A stretch of DNA of 64,000 bases from Curvularia sp. ZM96 (Eukaryota > Ascomycota > Dothideomycetes > Pleosporales > Pleosporaceae): positions 2,914,001 to 2,978,000 of the forward strand of contig JAJGBQ010000001.1 in NCBI GenBank assembly GCA_022457065.1. The letters run 5' to 3'. This document shows positions 10,737 to 21,588 of the stretch, piece after piece. Below the pieces are notes generated by a model, which was not told the DNA's origin, made no database searches, and was given only the letters and a program-made list of their open reading frames with translations. Position 1 is the stretch's first letter. Every line of letters starts with the position of its first letter. The position numbers and the translations under genes were made by a program.

Positions 10737-13700
10737 GGTGGAGTAGGCGATCCCGCAGCTGTGGAGGGGCGGCGGAGGATAGCACGAATCGGTTATGATA
10801 TGCGCACATGGAAGACGGGCAATATGTCGGGCGCAGCTGTTGCTTGCATTTGTCCGGGCTCGGGTGAACAAGCTCTCGAGAAGGAGCGTACGGGTTCGCG
10901 ACTCTGGCAATGCCGAGGCGGAGCAAACTTCTGACGTGAATCCGCGTTGGTGAGGGTGTAAATTGTACCTGCAGCGGCTTCAGTCGTCGCGGTCGTCCGT
11001 GCGTCATTCAGTGTCCCGCAGTTGCCAGTGGGTGACTAAGCGCGTTTTTGGGGGCGTGGTACCCCTCACTGGCCCTTCGTGGATAACAAGTATATACACG
11101 TTGTAAATTCAGTTTCCTCAACTCTTGCCGTCATAATAGCCCATGTCAACAATGACGTTAGCATGCCGCTGGGCTTGAGGACAGAAGACTCCCAGCCGAA
11201 CCGAGCACGCCACGCCACTCTGCAACTATGGCGGACCGCGTTCACTGTTTGTATACTGGGGCGAGGCTTCTACCTGCGCGCCTGTATTTTAATCACAGCA
11301 AGGCCTACCAGTCAAGCGGGTCGTTTGGGCGGTGCAGGTGATTGATGCGATACAGACACGACAATAGCAGGTAGCCGATGTTGTACATACATGATATTGC
11401 TCCGGCATCCATGCGACACCCATGCGACAGATACCCGAGGTTTTGCGATTCCACAGACGGAGAGGACCCCAAGTACACAGCCACACAGCCAAAGAGCCTA
11501 CGGCGATTCGGTGTATTCTTCGCGTATCGCACCTGGCCAGGGACCCTTTTCCGTGAAGATTTGAACCAGGTTGCAGGGCTGCCAAATACAGCAGGCAGAA
11601 CCAATAACGGGACGCTGAAACACCAAAGCCAATAGTGTCTAACTCTTTACCAGCCGCCCCTGACAAGAAGCACATGGCACCCAGTCCAGTTCGCGACTGG
11701 CTGTTATTGACATACATTTTACATGGAACAACGGGGCCGCGTCGATGCCACATTGAGCGATGCTTTTTCTGCCATTGTGCCTCAGGGGCCAGCAAGGCTG
11801 ATGTTGCGGCGCGATGTAGAGTACATAGTCACGGCGCTATCGCGGGTGATTCGTGCGCGACAGAAGCGGCTAAATTCAGACAACCTCCGTCCACAGTTCA
11901 TTCTGGACCGAAAATGGAAATATGGAGCCGCTGGGTGGGCGGTGAAGTACTCAACGCGCCAAGCAACACGCCCTGGGAAAAGCAGCATCGCAGGACAGCA
12001 CAGCCCGGTACTCCTATGTACACAGTACAGAAGTAAGAACAAGCGCTGGAACTTGGCTTGTCAAAGTGCTGATGGCAGCAGGATAATAGCGACCATGCCA
12101 GCGGGAGTAAGCACTATCGATTGCGCGCCGCCGGCCGGCTCGGCGGATACGGAATGGCGAAATTTAGGTGTGAGTGTGGCTGACCTAGCTTCCTTGGTGC
12201 AACGTCCATGTGCCTACTTGTTCTATTACATGCGATATGACGAGGATCAAGGCCCACCCCGGCCGTACAGAGGGTTAAAAATGGCATGCGACTGGACAAA
12301 CGGAGACGGCGGCAGAGGTTCCTTTTGGCAATTGGGCAGGCATGATGGGACCACCAGGGCCGTTTGTGCTTTTTGAGCGGGCCACTTTGCTGATCTCCAC
12401 TGCAGGCTCGTAATTTGGCAGAGTATTTTTCCTAGCGGCCACTGCTCCCCTGCGTAAGGGCAACGATGGAACCAGAACGAAGAAAAAGAGGAGCAAAGGC
12501 CATGGCATCGCCAACGACTGCCAGAGGGTTGTTTGGGCCGCATGACCGGAAGACCCTGGGAACACGGCTCCGGTGCGCATTTGTTGACCACAGCGAAAGA
12601 AAAAACGGCTAGCCGTACATATGTTGGGGTTGGCTTTCTTTTGGGAAGAGAGGAGAGGAGTAGGAGTAGGAGAGGAGGCGTGAGGGCGCTAGTGAATGGC
12701 GAGAGCAAAGTGTGGTGCAGGCCCCCCCTGAGTGCCCAGCACACCAAGACATGGCTTGGCAATGCTATAGGGCACGGAAGCGGCATTGAGGCATCGACCC
12801 CATTGCCCATTTGCTATGGTCATGCAAGCTCCTGCGATGGATGACCAGACGTGATGTCACAGTGGTACTGGCCGCACACAGGGGGCTGCCAAGGAGACGA
12901 GGCCATGTGCCGGGTTGCTTTCGCTACACACTTGCATATACGAGATTTCTACTACGACACGCCGTGGACGATGGCCACGTCAAACACCCGGGCCCCACGA
13001 TTGTTGCCTCGCGGATGCGAAACAGAACAGAAACACATCGTCGGATGGCAGCTACGGGAATCCCAGACAGCTAACGGCAGCTGGCGCATGGGGCAAACCT
13101 GGGTGGCCCAAAATAACAGCGAGCCCCGGCTGGCACGGAGCCGCCGGTGGGCAAAAGTCCATTGGCATGGAGAGGGGGAATGGACGACACGGGCCTGGGC
13201 ATGCAAGAGGTTCGTTTTCGAGTCAGGTTAGGCGTCGTGTTTTCCCTGCGCCGATCGCGCCTCTAACTGCCCCCCACCGCCGCCAGCACGCTTGCAGACA
13301 AGGTGCCGGGGCCCAAGCGTTTCCTGTTTTCGTGCCTGTAAACCAGCTCATTCCCGGCGGTGCAGACGATTCCAGTTCCTGTTTCTGTTTCAACTCCAGG
13401 CCTCTCCTCTTCACCCTTCCCAGCCTGCGTTGCCAGCACTGCTCTCGTCCATGGTCTCAGCATAGCCCTTGCCTCTGTTGCGTTGCTTGTCGACCCTTCC
13501 ACTCGTTTATCAGGGCCCTCCCCACGACCAGTTCAAGCCATCCGCCAGCGCTACCGCCGCCTCCAAAACGCCACGGCCGCCCATCACGAGCTAGTCGGTT
13601 ACTACTGTGCACTGCATCTTTGGAACCACCGCTGGATGCCAGTGTCCTGCCTGTGTGCCTGAGACTGTTTTCTAGCCTTGTACCACTGTTGCCCGTCCAC

Positions 13701-13829
13701 GACACGGCGCGGTGTGACGGCCCCTTCATTTACGCTCGCTAGATAGCTGTTCGAAACAGATATCATCACCACCACCGCTCGCTTACTTTTCTTCACGACA
13801 CTACGAATACACCCTTCTAATCACTTACT
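10737..13829. other. 3.1-kb gene-free stretch; probable promoter and long leader of the class VI chitin synthase
   Basis: The UPF2 start lies at one end and the class VI chitin synthase start at the other, so this is a divergent intergenic region. Open frames of up to about 275 codons occur on both strands but overlap each other and show no domain. The last 600 bases before 13830 are rich in C and T on the plus strand, as in fungal promoter and leader regions. No RNA gene was recognised. Confidence 0.45.
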
Positions 13830-16448
13830 ATGGATCCTCACCAGCTCATGGGCCTTGTTGCCCGAGCCGATGACAGCATTCCAGACATTACCGACCCATG
13901 GCCAGCAAAGGATGTAAGTGCTGCGACTGCCATCAAATACACACAGACTGACTGCTCCAGATCGCCTATGTTTCCATCATTGCTCCGCTCATGTTAATGG
14001 CTCTGCTCGAGTGGTTCCTCTGGGTCGCTGCGTTCATGTACTGCATTGTCAAGGTCTTCCAAAAGGCCGAGACCATGAGTGTGCGCATTCTGTCTATTTT
14101 CTTTGGTATTCTCTTCTTCGCTCTCCGGTACGTCTGATCCCTCCCCCACACCACAACCTCTGTCTGACAGCGACAGTGCCATCTTCTTGCCTATCATGGT
14201 CGTCACTCTGCCACTCCCCCCGCAGGTCACCCAATACTTCCCCAAGGAGATGGTTGGCTTCCTCCAGTGGTTTGCCTTCTGGTCCTTTGCTGGTCTCCTG
14301 ACAGTCCCATGGCTGTTTTGTGTCTACCAGCTCGTCACCCACTCCATCGGTCGCTCCCGCAGAATCAAATCCGTCCTTGACGAGTCCTCGGCGCCCAAGG
14401 TCGTCATTGTCATGCCCTGCTACAAGGAGATTCCCGAGATTCTGCTCCGAACCTGTGACTCGCTCGTCGACTGCGAATACCCACCCTCTTGCCTTCACAT
14501 TTTCCTCTCGTTCGACGGAGACCAGGAGGACGAGCTCTACCTCAACACCATCGAGAAGCTCGGTGTGCCGCTCACGCTCGACTCGTACCCCAAGTCGATT
14601 GATGTCATCTACCGTAGCTGCCGTATCACAATCTCCCGTTTCCCCCACGGTGGAAAGCGTCACTGCCAGAAGAGGACCTTCAAGCTCATTGACAAGATCT
14701 ACACCGAGTACCTTAAGCGCAACGACAACCTGTTCGTGCTCTTCATCGACTCCGACTGTATCCTCGACAAGACGTGCATCCAGAACTTCATGTACGAGAT
14801 GGAGCTCAAGCCTGGCAGCAAGAAGAACATGTTGGCCCAGACTGGTGTCATTACCTCTACCACTGAAAAGCAGTCGCTCATCACGCTCCTCCAAGACATG
14901 GAATACGTCCACGGCCAGCTGTTTGAGCGTTCCGTCGAGTCCGGATGCGGTGCCGTTACTTGCTTGCCCGGTGCTCTTACTATGCTTCGATTCTCTGCTT
15001 TCCGCAAAATGGCCAAGTACTACTTCGCAGACAAGGCTGAACAGTGCGACGATCTCTTTGACTACGGCAAGTGCCATCTGGGCGAGGACCGTTGGCTCAC
15101 CCACTTGTTCATGGTTGGCGCAAAGGAACGTTACCAGATCCAGATGAACCCCGGTGCCTTCTGCAAGACCGAGGCTGTGCAAACATACCGATCGCTGCTC
15201 AAGCAACGTCGCCGCTGGTTCTTGGGTTTCATCACCAACGAAGTGTGCATGTTGACTGATATCCGTCTCTGGAAGCGCTACCCCATCCTTCTCGTCGTCC
15301 GTTTCATGCAGAACACGATTCGAACTACGGCTCTACTCTTCTTCATCCTGTGTATCTCGCTCATGACTACGTCGCAAAAGGTCAAGAACCTGCCTGTTGG
15401 TTTCATCGCCATCTCGCTTGGACTCAACTGGCTTCTCATGTTGTACTTTGGCGCTAAGCTTGGTCGTTACAAGATCATGCTGTACCCTCTCATGTTCATC
15501 ATCAACCCCTTCTTCAACTGGATGTACATGGTCTACGGTATCTTCACTGCTGGTCAGCGTACATGGGGAGGACCTCGTGCCGACGCCGGAACTGCTGATG
15601 CTCAAACAACTCCTCAGCAGGCGATTGAGAATGCCGAGGCCCAAGGTGATGATCTCAATGTCGTTCCCGAGACTTTCAAGGCTGCCGCCGAAGCCAAGAA
15701 GCCCAACGCCGGTGGAGCTCCCCTCCAGCCCTCGGACAACATCGATGGACGCTTCGCCCCTGCACAGCGCTTGCCCAACGGATGGTACCAGCAAGGCAAC
15801 GACTCGGGTCTCACTCTGCCCAACACTATGCCCCGCAACCCCAACGTTCCCCACGTTCCTCTGCACCCACGTGCCTCGATGGATTCCTTTGCCTCATACG
15901 ACACCTCTGCGCACAACTCCGTCTACCTGCCGCGCCGTGTCGAAAGTTTCATGGATCCTGAGGATGCTCGTACGTACCACAAGACGCAACAAACCCAGAA
16001 GCCTGCCGGTGGTGCCTTCTTCGAGGAGCCTCGCGCTGGACCCTACCAAGTCGGCGTCGGTAAGAGCGTGTACAGCGAGTCTGTTGACTCGGTCGATGAC
16101 GACTCTGTCTACCAATCCAAGAACGCACAACGACCCGGACAATCGCGCACAGCTTCGCCTTTCTCCGTCGAGCAAAAGTCTCCTCTCGAATCGCCAAAGC
16201 CATCGTATAACCGGTCAAACAGTATGGACCAGCGACAGGGACGCAGCCCTCTTGCATACCAGAGCTATGTCCAGACTGCACCAGGCGATGAGATCGAGCT
16301 TCAGGCCCCTCAGCAGAGCAGCTTGATGCGCGATGTATCACCGGCGCCCCTTGGACAGCCCGTGATCCCCGCTGCCAGCCACAGCCGTAATGATTCAACC
16401 GACTCCAAGAAGCGAAAGAGGCTCAGCAAGCAGAAGCCTAGCAAATAA
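13830..16448 (+). CDS. Chitin synthase, class VI (division III, ChsD-like)
   Basis: Exons 13830-13913, 13961-14127 and 14171-16448 give 842 residues. The enzyme polymerises N-acetylglucosamine from UDP-GlcNAc and exports the chain through the plasma membrane. Catalytic motifs are all present: FDGD at about 198-201, DSD at 277-279, GEDRW at 388-392 and QRRRW at 429-433. Two hydrophobic segments lie in residues 29-80 and more before the catalytic domain; several follow QRRRW. There is no myosin head and no cytochrome b5-like domain. That absence, the length, and blocks such as FPHGGKRHCQKRTFKLID point to class VI (the ChsD group of Aspergillus). The tail from about 560 onward is Ser/Pro/Gln-rich and probably a cytosolic regulatory region. 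It lies 5.1 kb from the class VII gene. Confidence 0.93.
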
Positions 16449-17183
16449 GCGCTTTCCCGCTTTCGACTTGGTGTCTTACCACTCATTCCTCTACAACGCA
16501 GACCGTCGCGCATCAAGCCAGTTCAGCGTTTCACCGTTTCCTTGTTGCTTACACATTAGTCATGCATTTGGGGTTCTTACCGGCGTTCTTTTAGCGAAAC
16601 ACCACACAACTTAGTGTCTTTTTGCAGACCTGTCTGGGTGTACATAACAGATTTTCTTAGCCTATGCTCTATACGATGGACTCGAGGTTGGCTAGGAAAA
16701 TATTTCATGCTTGGCTGCACAGGATGTCGTTCTGGGAATTATGACATGGCGTCGCTCATTATGGGGGGAGAGATTGTGATTGAAACAAAAAGCCTTTGCG
16801 AGGGGGTTTAGTATACGTGAAAAGGGCCGTACGATGGACCCGGATAGATCACTTTTGCTTAATGTTTAGAATACTATGTCTTGCTGAAGACGAGAATTGA
16901 TACGTGTCACTGCCATGGTTCAGCAAGTGTTCAATGCAATGAGGTCAGATTGTAATGTAAGATTGTGGTCTGACCGTGTAATAGCGTCAGCAGTAATCTA
17001 TGCAATATCGTGGATAGTATGTACACTATAAGCCGACTATGCTTACCGGCTCAGTGTATTCATCCTTACACGTGACATATCCTACAGGCCGTAGTCCGAA
17101 CTCTATCCTATAGCCACGAACTATCCTGCAACGCGGAAAGTTTGCACTCGGCACACGTTCCCCAAACAAACGACATCATTCCC
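16449..17183. other. Intergenic between convergent genes
   Basis: The 3' flanks of the class VI chitin synthase and the Nudix gene meet here. No coding feature or RNA is recognised. Confidence 0.45.
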
Positions 17184-17960
17184 TTACTTTCCCCCCTTCT
17201 GAAACAACTCTGGATGCTCAATCGCATACCTCGCGCCGGCAGCCCAATGATACAACTTCGCCGCCACCACGTACCCCTCCTTCGCAAACTCCTCTAGCCT
17301 CTCATACAGTTCTGCCACGGGGATATTCACCCTCTGAATGTCCTCCCCCTCATCCAAATGCTGCTCTGGCTCCGGATCCCCCTCGTTCAGATGAATCTCC
17401 ATCATACAAAGACACATGTTCGCGCTCGTCATGCCCGGGTCCGCAGCCACAGCAGGTGAGGTAGAGACAACGGTGCCTTTGTATCCCGTTTCCTCGTAGA
17501 GTTCGCGCACAGCGGCTTCCTGGGGCGTTTCATGTGCGTCGATGAGGCCCGCCGGCCACTCGATGGTGTAAGCATTAACTGGAGGCCTAAACTGAATCAC
17601 GACAATGGTGGAGGGGGGCTTGGAAGGGTGGTAGATTATGTTGCCCATGGCTACGGCGTCGATGCCCGCGCTGCCGGTGGTTTTGCGGCTGGCGATTTCC
17701 CAGACGCGAGAGGTACCACGGGCGTCGGTGTAGGTGGCTTTTTGCAGCTTGATCCATTTTGCTTCCGAAGAGGGGAGGTCCGTAACGGAGGTTATTTTAG
17801 GAGTGTTGGTGGTGTTGTTCTGAGAGGCCATGGTTACGGCTTTCACGCGGGCAACGAGTGGGGAGGGGGTGTGGTGGGATGGCGGGGTGTGGAATAGACG
17901 GTTGAGTGGTGGTGAAGTTGTTGCTCTTCTTGTGGCGTGGTGGGATAACCTTGAGAACAT
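17184..17960 (-). CDS. Nudix hydrolase, ADP-ribose pyrophosphatase (Ysa1-like)
   Basis: A single exon encodes 258 residues. The complete Nudix box G-x5-E-x7-REL-x-EE-x-GY is visible (GLIDAHETPQEAAVREL, then YEETGY), with the preceding EWPAG segment typical of ADP-ribose/ADP-sugar pyrophosphatases. It likely hydrolyses ADP-ribose to AMP and ribose-5-phosphate. The first 43 residues are rich in Arg, His, Ser and Thr and poor in acidic residues, like a mitochondrial presequence. A second Met at 44 (MASQNN) begins just before the conserved domain. Mitochondrial and cytosolic forms from two starts are therefore possible (inference). It is divergent from the L-2-hydroxyglutarate dehydrogenase gene. 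Confidence 0.9.
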   Translation of the reverse strand: MFSRLSHHATRRATTSPPLNRLFHTPPSHHTPSPLVARVKAVTMASQNNTTNTPKITSVTDLPSSEAKWIKLQKATYTDARGTSRVWEIASRKTTGSAGIDAVAMGNIIYHPSKPPSTIVVIQFRPPVNAYTIEWPAGLIDAHETPQEAAVRELYEETGYKGTVVSTSPAVAADPGMTSANMCLCMMEIHLNEGDPEPEQHLDEGEDIQRVNIPVAELYERLEEFAKEGYVVAAKLYHWAAGARYAIEHPELFQKGGK

Positions 17961-18409
17961 TCAAGGCGGTATCGGCTCTTGTTTGTTTCGGGGGTACTCG
18001 TGTTGATTTGGCGAATGTACCGATGACGTTGTTGAGCTGATTGTGCAGGTAGCTGGGAGAGCAGACAATCAGAACTAAGCAGTCGTGCACACTTCAATTA
18101 CCCAATCAGTCACAGTGTTTTTTTCTTATTTCTTTACTCTGAGTGTTTAGACAGGTGGTAAGTGTAACAATGGCTCCGACTGAACGGTCACGATTGTACA
18201 ACCCCGCTGCATTAGCGCCAGGAACACAAACAGCTCATAACGTCACGAAAAAGTATCCTGGCAGATAAGCATTGGCTATCGATATCTACATACAACAAAG
18301 CTAGAAGGACCAATTTCCTACAATCCCACTGTACAAACGTCTTCATGTCTTGCAGCTTGCATAGTATTGGTTTTTAATTTTCATTCCCTATCTCGGTCTC
18401 CTAACCAAC
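17961..18409. promoter_or_regulatory. Divergent promoter region, Nudix gene and L-2-hydroxyglutarate dehydrogenase
   Basis: This 449-bp region separates two divergently transcribed starts and must hold both promoters. No specific binding site is asserted. Confidence 0.4.
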
Positions 18410-19654
18410 ATGATCTTACGCGCCTTCTCACGTGCTACACCCACCATCCCGAAATACCTAAAAACTTTCCATAAAACCTTCTCTTCAACAACTCGCCTCA
18501 ATGCAGACTTCACACACGCCGTGATAGGAGGCGGCGTAGTCGGCCTCGCCATAGCTCGCAAGCTACAGTCCCGGCCATCCAGCTCCACCATCCTGATAGA
18601 AAAACACGGATCCGTAGGCACAGAAACCAGTTCGCGAAACAGCGAAGTCATCCATGCGGGACTCTACTACGGCCCGTCTTCCCTAAAAACCAAACTCTGT
18701 CTCCGCGGGAAAGTCCTTCTGTATGAACTTTGCGAGCAACACAGGATTCCTTATCGTAACACCGGAAAATGGATCGTCGCGCAAGACGCCTCGCAAATGG
18801 AGGCGTTGGAGAAAATCCACGAGTTCGCCTCCAGCATTGGGGTCCCTACGCGGTTCCTCAGTAAGCAGGAGGCCAAGGAAAGAGAGCCTGATGTCCGCGC
18901 TGAAGCGGGCGTACTCGAAAGCACCAGCACAGGCATCATCGATTCGCACTCTCTAATGCAGTACCTCCAAGGCGACTTTGAAGACAAAGGCGGCCTCTGC
19001 GCCTTCCACTCCCCCGTAACCCAGATAACCCCCATTGACAGTGGCCGTGGCGGCTGGGAAATCACCACTTCGACCCCATCCTCCGCCGACACCGCAGAAA
19101 CAACCACCATCACCGCCTCGACCCTCATCAACGCCGCAGGTCTCTACGCCATCCCCCTCTCCAACTCCCTCCTCCCACCCCACCGCCAGCAAACCCCCTT
19201 CTACGCCAAAGGAACCTACTTCTCCTACTCCTCCTCGCGCCCCCGCACCTCCACCCTCATCTATCCCGCCCCCATCCCCGGCCACGCAGGCCTAGGCACA
19301 CACCTCACCCTCGACCTCTCCGGCCGCATCCGCTTCGGACCCGACGTCTCCTGGACCGATTCCCCCACCGACTACACGCCCAACACAGCTACGCTCTCCG
19401 CCGCCATTGCAGACATCAAAGCGTACCTGCCCAGCGTGGATGAAGAAGCCATAGCCCCCGATTACGTGGGGATACGACCGAAGCTGGGGCGGTTGGCGGC
19501 GACGAGTGGGAGTCAAGGAAAAGGGTTTCAGGATTTTTACATCAAGAAAGAAGAAGGGTTTGAGGGGTGGGTGAATTTACTGGCGATTGAGAGTCCTGGG
19601 TTGACGAGTTGTCTTGCGATTGCAGAAGAGGTGGAGGGGTTGTTGTATGGCTGA
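18410..19654 (+). CDS. L-2-hydroxyglutarate dehydrogenase, FAD-dependent, mitochondrial
   Basis: An intronless gene of 414 residues. Residues 1-31 are basic and Ser/Thr-rich, fitting a mitochondrial presequence. The dinucleotide-binding motif HAVIGGGVVGLAIAR (Gly at about 40, 42 and 45) opens a DAO-type FAD oxidoreductase domain. SSRNSEVIHAGLYY and a C-terminal IESPGLTSCLAIAEEV block are characteristic of the L2HGDH family. The enzyme oxidises L-2-hydroxyglutarate to 2-oxoglutarate, a metabolite-repair step. Length is a little below that of animal orthologues but the FAD and C-terminal blocks are intact. Confidence 0.92.
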   Translation: MILRAFSRATPTIPKYLKTFHKTFSSTTRLNADFTHAVIGGGVVGLAIARKLQSRPSSSTILIEKHGSVGTETSSRNSEVIHAGLYYGPSSLKTKLCLRGKVLLYELCEQHRIPYRNTGKWIVAQDASQMEALEKIHEFASSIGVPTRFLSKQEAKEREPDVRAEAGVLESTSTGIIDSHSLMQYLQGDFEDKGGLCAFHSPVTQITPIDSGRGGWEITTSTPSSADTAETTTITASTLINAAGLYAIPLSNSLLPPHRQQTPFYAKGTYFSYSSSRPRTSTLIYPAPIPGHAGLGTHLTLDLSGRIRFGPDVSWTDSPTDYTPNTATLSAAIADIKAYLPSVDEEAIAPDYVGIRPKLGRLAATSGSQGKGFQDFYIKKEEGFEGWVNLLAIESPGLTSCLAIAEEVEGLLYG

Positions 19655-19825
19655 TTTGTTTACCTTTTTTGTCTAGAATTGTGTATGTGTCTTGAGAGAA
19701 GGGGGGTTAACTATTTTGCCATTGCGATGATAGAGTACAAGCACTGGGTAAATAGCTTGAAGCGTGTATGAACATGGTTGGATTGGTTGTCTTGATATTA
19801 AATCTATACATGCTTGCATCCCATC

Positions 19826-21069
19826 TTACCTCTCATCCTCAATCTGTCTCCTCAAATCCTCCAATACCGCTTTCCTATTCTCCAAATGCGCCTGCAATCC
19901 CTCGACTTGCTCTTTGACCGTATCAATCTCCTCTCTAATACCACCAAGGCCCTTCACCGCGCCACCCTCATCATTGTCCAACTCCTTGAGCACATTGCGC
20001 TTGTAATCGAGCAGGAGCTCCAACTCGCGCTTGACGAGCGCCGGTTTGCTATCTTTGTTACGCCCATGCCGTCTTTGCTCGACCTCCTTCTCCACATCCG
20101 CCATCTTCTGCTCGAGCTCACGCAGTTGCTTCTTGAGCCGGACCTCCTCCCAGTCTTCTGTTGTGCGACCCCCGAAATCCGTGCCCTTTGCGTAGCTTGT
20201 AGCGCGGTCGCCGATGCCCAGGCGAGTGAGGTATGCATCACCGAACTTTGCTTTGCGGCCGGTGAGCGTGTTCTCGTCGCGGGTAGTCGCCCACCGCGAG
20301 TTGGCACTCGAGTTGACATCGTAGTCTATGTGCGCCTTTTCGAAGCTGGCTCGTAGCGACGGGGGTACACTCCGTGGGACGCGGTATCCCTCGCTTCGTT
20401 GGTTGAGAATGTGCAGGAAGGTCAGGGCAGCGTCTTTGCCGACACTCTCCCTCGCTTTGGGGTTCACCAGGTTCCATGCGAAGCGTATGTCCGAGTCCGG
20501 CACTTCCTCGAGACTCTCGAATAACCCTGACAGGCTGTCAAAGGTAATATTGCCGTGGCCATCGCGGTTCGCAGTGTAGATTTCCTCGTATTTGGCCTTG
20601 TCGCTGGGCGACATGAACCAGTCGAAGCCGTCGCGCAGGCCCGGTGTGTCGTCATCGTCCTCGACCGTCTCGTATGCGGGTTGGGAGCCAGTAAGGGCGC
20701 GTGATGCTTGGACAAGGTGGGCTTTTGACTCGGGAACAAGCCAGTCAGGGAGGGCTTGGGGCACATCCGCAGATACCTGTGGGTGCTTGTCAGTAGGGAC
20801 GTGGCATGCGGCTCCAGCGCGCGACATACTCCATTGATCAGGTCAAAGATGAGTCGCATAGCCACGCAAAACTCCTCAAAGTCTAGCTTTCCATCATTGT
20901 CCACGTCTGCAAGATCCCATACCCGCTCTAGCTGGTCGTCTCTGAGGTGCGAGTTCTTGAGCACGGGGGCTGCTTGCGCACCGTCGAGATGCGTTCCGCC
21001 ATTGCTGAGCGAGCTGAAGATCTCCCAGTATTTTTCGATTTCGTCTTGTTCTATGCGATTCGGCGCCAT
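19826..21069 (-). CDS. END3: Actin cytoskeleton-regulatory complex protein End3
   Basis: Two exons, 20830-21069 and 19826-20776, flank a 53-nt intron and give 396 residues. The first EH domain includes a canonical EF-hand loop, DVDNDGKLDFEEF. A second EH-like domain begins around GFDWFMSPSDKAKYEEIY. The C-terminal third is a long coiled coil (about 265-395). This is the End3 arrangement; End3 works with Pan1 and Sla1 in actin-dependent endocytosis at the cortex. Its start lies 519 bp from the 3' end of the class VII chitin synthase. Endocytic recycling of cell-wall synthases gives a plausible functional link, but co-regulation is inference. Confidence 0.93.
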
Positions 21070-21588
21070 GTCGGTAAGCAGTCTATTTATGGTTTAAGAG
21101 AGAAAGAAAGGAAAGTCTGGGGTCCGGGTGACGTTGGAGGTGTTGCGGGCGGTCGGGACGGCGGAGCTGGCTGGCCGCGCCTGGTGCTGGGCCGGGAGCA
21201 GGGACGTACCATCGGGCTGCGACTACTCCGTAGTCTAACCAGCAACACCACATTACAATCTTACCAGAATATAAGCTTGTCGCCTTAGGACGCTATGCGC
21301 GCCATTCATTCACTCAAATCAAGACTTTCTCATTCTCTTCTAACTTAACAACGGACGTCTTCAGTAATGTCAAATTCGATCCATATTTATCTAAACAAAA
21401 CAACTCCTTATTATAGTTCACATCAACCCAACGATGTAAATACATCCAAAGCCAGATCCCCGCATTTTTCCTATATAGTTTACGCCCAGGTGCGAAATAT
21501 ACATTCAAATGAAAGACAGGACACATCGTGTAAAACATGTCACAGATAAACACCGCTAAATGCAAATATAGTCAGCCTGCCCCATTGC
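21070..21588. other. End3 promoter side and class VII chitin synthase 3' flank
   Basis: 519 bp with no gene. AT-rich sequence at about 21300-21560 is consistent with a 3' untranslated region of the upstream chitin synthase gene. Confidence 0.4.

Noticed and set aside
11723..13742. Plus-strand open frames of up to 275 codons upstream of the class VI chitin synthase
   Set aside because: Several frames are open at once over the same GC-rich DNA, with composition unlike protein and no recognisable motif; better read as promoter and leader.
14094..15206. 370-codon minus-strand open frame
   Set aside because: It is the exact antisense of the class VI chitin synthase catalytic domain; long antisense frames follow from codon bias there.
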